From: Flagellimonas yonaguniensis
Lineage (GTDB): Bacteria; Bacteroidota; Bacteroidia; Flavobacteriales; Flavobacteriaceae
Assembly (NCBI RefSeq): GCF_029193885.1
Contig: NZ_JARFVB010000001.1
Span: 124,001-188,000 of the forward strand
Direction of reading: 5' to 3'
DNA length: 64,000 bases
Made by a program: the position numbers and the translations under genes. The notes below the pieces were generated by a model, which was not told where the DNA came from, ran no database searches, and worked only from the letters and a program-made list of their open reading frames with translations. The first letter of the stretch is position 1. Each line of letters begins with the position of its first letter. Shown here in pieces: positions 61,335 through 64,000 of this stretch.

Positions 61335-62456
61335 ATGGGACTACTGATATTTTATGCCCTTATTTCCATTTTCTTTTCATTTCTATGCTCCATTTTGGAG
61401 GCGGTGCTATTGAGTATTACCCCCACCTTTATCAATGTGAAAAAGCAAGAGGGGAAAGATTATGCCGCCACATTGGAAACCCTTAAAAAGGACGTTGACA
61501 AGCCACTGATCGCCATCCTTACCTTGAACACCATCGCTCATACCGTTGGTGCCATTTTGGTAGGGGTACAGGCAAAAGTTGCCTATGCTGAACTATATGG
61601 GAGCACGGAACGGGCCATTTTTGGTTTTACCTTGACCGAAGACCTTATGGTGGGAATCGTTTCAACCTTGATGACGATATTGATCCTAGTAGCTTCAGAG
61701 ATCATCCCCAAGACCATAGGTGCCACTTTTTGGAAGCAGTTGGCCAACTTTACCAGCAAAGCATTGAACATTATGGTATTCATCCTAAAATGGACGGGGC
61801 TGTTATGGCTATTACAACTGTTCACCAAACTTGTTGGTGCCAAAGGAGAACACGGAAGCGTATTGAGCCGTGAAGATTTTAGCGCTATGACGGAAATTGC
61901 TCACGAGGAAGGTGTATTCAAGGAATCGGAATCCAAGATGATCAAAAACCTGCTCTATTTTGATGAAATACTGGCACGGGATGTAATGACACCAAGAACC
62001 GTAATGAAAGTGGCTTCTGAAGATATGCCCATTAAAGAATTTTTTGAAAAAAACAGACCCTTGCGCTTTTCCAGAATTCCATTGTACAAGGACCGGATGG
62101 ACAACATTACTGGTTTCTTTCTAAAAGACGAACTATTGGAAGCCATCATCAATAAAAAGGGGAACGAAACCTTGGCCACTATCCGAAGGGAGTTATTGGT
62201 AACCAACAGAAGTAAATCCATAAACGACCTTTTCAAAAAATTTGTTCAGAAAAGAGAACACATTTCTTTGGTTGTCGACGAGTATGGATCAGTAAGCGGG
62301 TTGGTCACTATGGAAGATGTGATCGAAACCTTGCTCGGGTTCGAGATCATGGATGAAAGTGACAACGTGGAAGACCTTCAAAAGCTGGCTAGAAAGAACT
62401 GGCATGCCCGAGCAAAGCGATTGGGAATTATTGAAGATGAAGATGAAGTAGAGTGA
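61335..62456 (+). CDS. CNNM/CorC-type transporter with CBS domains (DUF21)
   Basis: 373 residues from the ATG at 61335 (MGLLIFYALISIFFSFLCS). The DUF21 membrane domain (about 1-170) contains four helices (EAVLLSITPTFINVKKQ, PLIAILTLNTIAHTVGAILV); the CBS pair follows (about 205-325; RDVMTPRTVMKVASEDM, VVDEYGSVSGLVTMEDV). The usual C-terminal CorC_HlyC domain is not seen. Such proteins take part in Mg2+/Co2+ export. Ends overlapping the MGMT gene by one base. Confidence 0.92.
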   Translation: MGLLIFYALISIFFSFLCSILEAVLLSITPTFINVKKQEGKDYAATLETLKKDVDKPLIAILTLNTIAHTVGAILVGVQAKVAYAELYGSTERAIFGFTLTEDLMVGIVSTLMTILILVASEIIPKTIGATFWKQLANFTSKALNIMVFILKWTGLLWLLQLFTKLVGAKGEHGSVLSREDFSAMTEIAHEEGVFKESESKMIKNLLYFDEILARDVMTPRTVMKVASEDMPIKEFFEKNRPLRFSRIPLYKDRMDNITGFFLKDELLEAIINKKGNETLATIRRELLVTNRSKSINDLFKKFVQKREHISLVVDEYGSVSGLVTMEDVIETLLGFEIMDESDNVEDLQKLARKNWHARAKRLGIIEDEDEVE

Positions 62457-62926
62457 TGGAAATAGCTTACATACAGACACCTATAGGAACTGCGGAATTA
62501 AAAGGCGATGAATCTGGCCTCTCCTCCATTACTGTATTGGACAACAAAAAACCAAACGGTACAATTCCTGTGGTCCTAAAAGAAGCCGTTGAGCAATTTC
62601 AAGAATATTTTAATGGAAACCGAACGGTATTTGACCTTAAATTGAATCCATCTGGTACCGATTTCCAGAAGAGGGTCTGGGATGCCCTTTTAAAAATACC
62701 TTTTGGAAAAACCATTTCTTATTTGGAACTTTCCAAACAACTCGGTGACGTAAAGGCCATTCGTGCAGTAGCCTCGGCCAATGGCAAAAATCCACTTTGG
62801 ATTGTGGTTCCCTGTCATCGTGTAATAGGAACCAACGGAGACCTCACAGGATATGCAGGTGGACTGCATAGAAAAAAATGGTTATTGGAACACGAGAGTC
62901 CTGCAAAGCAGACGACTCTTTTTTAA
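62456..62926 (+). CDS. methylated-DNA--protein-cysteine S-methyltransferase (MGMT/Ogt)
   Basis: 156 residues from the ATG at 62456, which overlaps the CNNM gene stop. The methyl acceptor is C120 in IVVPCHRVIG, with the DNA-binding helix residues in RAVASANGKNPLW. It repairs O6-alkylguanine by a one-time transfer to its cysteine. Only the C-terminal transferase domain with a short N-terminal part is present; no Ada domain. Confidence 0.95.
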   Translation: MEIAYIQTPIGTAELKGDESGLSSITVLDNKKPNGTIPVVLKEAVEQFQEYFNGNRTVFDLKLNPSGTDFQKRVWDALLKIPFGKTISYLELSKQLGDVKAIRAVASANGKNPLWIVVPCHRVIGTNGDLTGYAGGLHRKKWLLEHESPAKQTTLF

Positions 62927-62935
62927 TTGGCTACC

Positions 62936-63649
62936 ATGCTTTATAAACTTAACCTGGAGCATATCCTTTTTTTGGATATCGAGACCGTACCCCAACAACA
63001 ACATTTCTCCGATTTGGATGAAACCACCCAGCTTTTATGGGAACAAAAAACGCAATACCAGCGCAAAGACGAATTCACGCCCAAAGAATTTTATGATCGT
63101 GCGGGCATTTGGGCAGAGTTCGGTAAAATTATCTGCATCTCCGTAGGCTATTTTAAAATGAAAGGGGATGTAAGAACCTTTCGGGTCACTTCCTTTTCTG
63201 GAGACGAAACCCACATCCTAAAACAGTTCAAACAACTGCTTCAAGATCATTTTAGCCACGTAAAGCACCTTTTGTGCGCCCACAATGGCAAGGAGTTCGA
63301 TTTCTCCTATATCGCCCGAAGAATGATCATAAACGGTATCAATTTGCCCTACAAACTAGATCTTTTCGGAAAAAAACCATGGGAAGTCCCCCATTTGGAT
63401 ACGATGGAACTATGGAAGTTCGGCGATTATAAACATTACACTTCCTTGAAACTCTTGGCCCATGTGCTCGGAATCCCATCTCCCAAAGAAGATATGGATG
63501 GCAGCATGGTAAAGGATGTGTTCTACAAGGAAAAGGATATCGATAGAATCATTACCTATTGCGAACTGGATGTAGTGACCACCGCCCAAGTTTTCTTGCG
63601 ATTGCGAAATGAGGAACTTCTGAACAACGATGAAATTAAAAAAGTGTGA
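62936..63649 (+). CDS. 3'-5' exonuclease (DEDD family, predicted PolB-associated type)
   Basis: 237 residues from the ATG at 62936. DEDD motifs: D14-x-E16 (ILFLDIETVP), the ExoII-like segment LLCAHNGKEFDFSYIARR, and ExoIII Asp in ITYCELDVVTTAQVFLR. This is the predicted 3'-5' exonuclease related to the PolB proofreading domain (DUF2400/YprB-like group). It follows MGMT by 9 bases, suggesting a joint DNA repair role. Confidence 0.9.
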   Translation: MLYKLNLEHILFLDIETVPQQQHFSDLDETTQLLWEQKTQYQRKDEFTPKEFYDRAGIWAEFGKIICISVGYFKMKGDVRTFRVTSFSGDETHILKQFKQLLQDHFSHVKHLLCAHNGKEFDFSYIARRMIINGINLPYKLDLFGKKPWEVPHLDTMELWKFGDYKHYTSLKLLAHVLGIPSPKEDMDGSMVKDVFYKEKDIDRIITYCELDVVTTAQVFLRLRNEELLNNDEIKKV

Positions 63650-64000
63650 ATTCAGATATCAGTAGTCAGAGAATGGTCACTTAGCGGAGTCGAAGCGACA
63701 CGACGCCTTACCTGGCATTTGATTAGATAAGCCCCTATTCCTGCCGTGTTTAAATTGAACCCAAAAGCTTTGATTCCGTTAAAAACCTTCCATTTTCCCG
63801 ATTGTTTGTTGCAGATTACCGTTCAACAGCACACAAAAATAGAGTGACCGTTCTGTTGTCATTAATTTCGATGAGTGGTCATGTTCAACTTACTATATTG
63901 CTTATTGAACCGGCACCAATTCCACGGATAATCGAACTTTCTCTGAAGATGTCCGAAATCTGATGTCTTGGTTCTCGACTGCGCTCGAACTGACACTGAA
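63650..64000. repeat. gene-free window end with repeat fragments
   Basis: Fragments of the dispersed repeat group are seen at about 63672 (GAATGGTCACTTAGCGGAGT) and at 63965-64000 (TTGGTTCTCGACTGCGCTCG, AACTGACACTGAA). Nothing else in this 350-base stretch is recognisable and no promoter or reading frame stands out. Confidence 0.5.

Overview
The window looks like chromosomal DNA of a marine Flavobacteriaceae (Bacteroidota), close in style to Muricauda/Allomuricauda. This rests on gene families and order, Bacteroidota -7 boxes (TAnnTTTG) ahead of several genes, the lack of clear Shine-Dalgarno sites, LytTR/LytS-type signalling, and many secreted or lipoprotein sugar-oxidation enzymes. The species call is an inference. 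I saw no tRNA, rRNA, CRISPR array, phage or transposase.

Layout. 1-8.6 kb: carbohydrate-oxidation locus. A minus-strand run (Gfo/Idh/MocA dehydrogenase, two MFS permeases, a DinB protein, a TIM-barrel sugar isomerase-like lipoprotein) is divergent from a GMC oxidoreductase and its gluconate-dehydrogenase-3-like partner. 8.7-9.7 kb: gene-poor, with traces of a decayed gene ending at an intact terminator. 9.7-12.4 kb: LytTR response regulator plus TPR histidine kinase. 12.4-20.9 kb: housekeeping genes (DUF3109, MarC, S41 protease, dCMP deaminase, HupE/UreJ-like, DnaJ/TerB, bacilliredoxin, PlsC, HD hydrolase) and a second Gfo/Idh/MocA enzyme. 21-25.2 kb: a radical SAM protein, then a repeat-rich stretch with two tandemly duplicated collagen-like lipoproteins. 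25.2-33 kb: secreted protein, crotonase, NtrY-like kinase, HemJ, large BNR/VPS10 protein. 33-37 kb: DUF1080 protein with a third Gfo/Idh/MocA enzyme, DinB, P1 peptidase. 37-39.5 kb: SPFH-GYF protein and double zinc-ribbon protein. 39.6-41 kb: an AT-rich TPR gene flanked by a duplicated lactonase 3' end. 41-49 kb: lactonase, MATE pump, DUF3050, ferrochelatase, mechanosensitive channel, DUF1460, ThuA, AraC regulator. 49.3-56.9 kb: hemA-hemC-hemD-hemE-(unknown)-hemF-phzF-(four-helix-bundle gene)-hemB. 56.9-58.4 kb: an AT-rich pair of a proteasome-beta-like protein and a small partner. 58.4-63.6 kb: serine hydrolase, Kelch protein, CNNM/CBS protein, MGMT, 3'-5' exonuclease.

How the genes work together. 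HemA, C, D, E, F, B, H and J cover the C5 haem pathway from glutamyl-tRNA to protohaem except HemL. An AraC-type regulator is divergent from hemA and shares with it a control region containing a perfect inverted repeat. Three Gfo/Idh/MocA enzymes, the GMC pair, the DUF1080 protein and the isomerase-like lipoprotein fit oxidative (3-keto) glycoside metabolism.

The least-explained items are the proteasome-fold protein with its exact Thr1/Asp17 spacing and large helical insertions, the TPR gene inserted at the lactonase 3' end, and the four-helix-bundle gene framed by two arrays of four 7-bp units in opposite orientation.
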